The notes beneath the pieces are model-generated. The model saw only the letters and a list, made by a program, of their open reading frames with translations. It was not told the DNA's origin and made no database searches. Shown in pieces: positions 62,948 to 64,000 of a stretch of DNA of 64,000 nt. Location: NCBI RefSeq assembly GCF_025397915.1, contig NZ_JALIDZ010000001.1, positions 124,001-188,000 of the forward strand, given 5' to 3'. The position numbers and the translations under genes were made by a program. The stretch is from Microbaculum marinisediminis (GTDB lineage: Bacteria; Pseudomonadota; Alphaproteobacteria; Rhizobiales; Tepidamorphaceae). Every line of letters starts with the position of its first letter. The stretch's first letter is position 1.

Positions 62948-64000
62948 CTAGCAGTGTCGGCCGACGATTTCGCGAACGGTGTCGACGAGGTTCGCGACCT
63001 CCGCCTCGACCTGGGCGGGCCGCGCCTCCTTCCACTCGGCATGATCCTCGATCGCCTCGGCCAGACGGGCGCCCTCGATCAGGTCCTTGATCTGGACGAT
63101 ACCGCGTTCGCGCTCGTCCGAGCCCTGGATGACCACGCAAGGGGCGTTGCGGCGATCGGCGTATTTCATCTGCGCCTTCATGCCGGAGGTTCCCAGATAC
63201 ATCTCGGCGCGGATGCCGGCGGCGCGCAGGTCGGCCACCATCTTCTGGTAGTCGGCGATGCGGTCGCGGTCCATCACCAGGACGACGACCGGACCAAGCG
63301 CCGTCCTGTCCTCGACGCGGCCGAGCGCCGACAGCGCGGCGAGAAGACGGCTGACACCGATCGAAAACCCGGTCGCCGGGGTGTCCTCGGGGCGGAAACG
63401 GCCGACGAGGCCGTCATAGCGCCCGCCGCCGGCGACGGAACCGAAGCGGGCCTTCTCGCCCTTCTCGTTGACCGTCTCGAAGGTCAGCTCCACCTCGTAG
63501 ACCGGGCCGGTGTAGTATTCCAGGCCGCGGACGACGGAGGGGTCGATCTTCACGCGGTTCTCGTAGCCCGCGGCATCGACGAGTCCGCCGATCTCGGCCA
63601 GCTCCGCGACGCCCTCGGCGCCTCGGGCACTGCCCTCCACCGCGGCCGCGAGATTGGCCAGGGTCTCCTCGAAGGTCGCGCCGCCGGCGGACACGAACCC
63701 GAGCACCCGGGCGATCTGACCGTCTTCCAGACCCGCGCCCTTGGTGAAGTCGCCGCTTTCGTCCTTGCGTCCGGGGCCGAGCAGGAGCCGCACGCCATCC
63801 GGCCCAAGGCGGTCGAGCTTGTCGATCGCCCGCAGCACGGTCAGTCGCTTGCCGGCGTTCTCGTCGCCCGCGAGGCCGACAGCCTCCATCACGCCGTCGA
63901 GCACCTTGCGGTTGTTCACGCGGACGACGTAGTCGCCACGCGGGATGCCCAGCTCCTCCATGACGTCGGCGGCCATCATGCAGATTTCGGCATCGGCGGC
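62948..64000 (-). CDS. hisS: Histidine--tRNA ligase, C-terminal part (5' end outside window)
   Basis: The frame is open to the window edge, with seven codons before the ATG pair at 63979-63974, so this is the C-terminal 350 residues of a longer HisRS. It has [15 protein letters not shown] (histidine-binding), [16 protein letters not shown] (two blocks), GFSIGVSRL and a C-terminal anticodon-binding domain with [20 protein letters not shown]. Insertion length suggests the alphaproteobacterial long type. hisZ follows after 106 bp. Confidence 0.94.
   Translation of the reverse strand, partial: AADAEICMMAADVMEELGIPRGDYVVRVNNRKVLDGVMEAVGLAGDENAGKRLTVLRAIDKLDRLGPDGVRLLLGPGRKDESGDFTKGAGLEDGQIARVLGFVSAGGATFEETLANLAAAVEGSARGAEGVAELAEIGGLVDAAGYENRVKIDPSVVRGLEYYTGPVYEVELTFETVNEKGEKARFGSVAGGGRYDGLVGRFRPEDTPATGFSIGVSRLLAALSALGRVEDRTALGPVVVLVMDRDRIADYQKMVADLRAAGIRAEMYLGTSGMKAQMKYADRRNAPCVVIQGSDERERGIVQIKDLIEGARLAEAIEDHAEWKEARPAQVEAEVANLVDTVREIVGRHC

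Overview
The window is an ordinary-looking, high-GC stretch of an alphaproteobacterial chromosome, almost certainly from the order Hyphomicrobiales (Rhizobiales). This is inferred from marker families concentrated in that order: DUF2093, DUF4170, DUF6101, BA14K, BcsS, the TIGR01459 HAD family, DUF1127 small proteins, a DUF3035 lipoprotein beside paired M16 proteins, and HisZ beside HisG. Genes are dense, often overlap by ATGA-type junctions, and are mostly housekeeping. I found no rRNA, tRNA, CRISPR array, insertion sequence, prophage or plasmid function.

Layout. 1-9 kb: the end of a MATE transporter, DUF2093, then a minus-strand lipid A/core cluster (cysQ-like, DUF4170, msbA-like ABC transporter, DUF374 acyltransferase-like, waaA, lpxK), then DUF6101 and a possible tandem winged-helix protein. 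9-16 kb: arfB, an old-yellow-enzyme homologue, ubiA, rsmE, gshA, an EamA transporter and a secreted protein. 16-20 kb: a LysR regulator, two DUF1127 genes, a tandem array of terminator-like hairpins, a DUF2892 membrane protein with an AT-rich operator-like palindrome, and xseA. 20-24.4 kb: a coupled run of purD, haloacetate-dehalogenase-like hydrolase, APH-type phosphotransferase and patatin. 24.4-26.6 kb: a BA14K-like protein and an ArsR regulator plus ArsP-like permease, each preceded by a nearly identical 22-bp operator. 26.7-29.5 kb: tadA, rluB-type pseudouridine synthase, rsmD and a class I glutamine amidotransferase. 29.7-43.7 kb (minus strand): MaoC protein, ribF, EamA transporter, ileS, lspA, DUF3035 lipoprotein, two M16 proteins (one lacking the metal motif), pgi and mutL, with a 670-bp repeat-rich gap between pgi and mutL.

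43.9-51 kb holds signalling and motility genes: a CheY-like receiver, CheZ, a TIGR01459 HAD protein, a TipF-like membrane protein with a degenerate EAL domain, an omega-amino-acid transaminase, and a sigma-54-type activator whose receiver domain lacks the phosphoacceptor aspartate. 51-56.7 kb: small secreted and DUF427 proteins, an MFS transporter, a membrane class III cyclase, a YdhR-like protein and an EamA transporter. 56.8-59 kb is groESL, with a TTGACA promoter, a CIRCE operator, a hairpin plus T-tract between groES and groEL, and a strong terminator after groEL. 59-64 kb: BcsS, two small membrane proteins, hisG, hisZ and the 3' part of hisS, which runs off the window.

The less ordinary material is mostly non-coding: the hairpin array behind a DUF1127 gene (17.96-18.19 kb), the groES/groEL intergenic hairpin, a dispersed palindrome family with a conserved TCAAG pentaloop, two 15-bp minisatellites, and an intrinsic terminator lying inside the opposite-strand xseA coding sequence. 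All gene calls rest on reading translated sequence and motifs; no database search was run.
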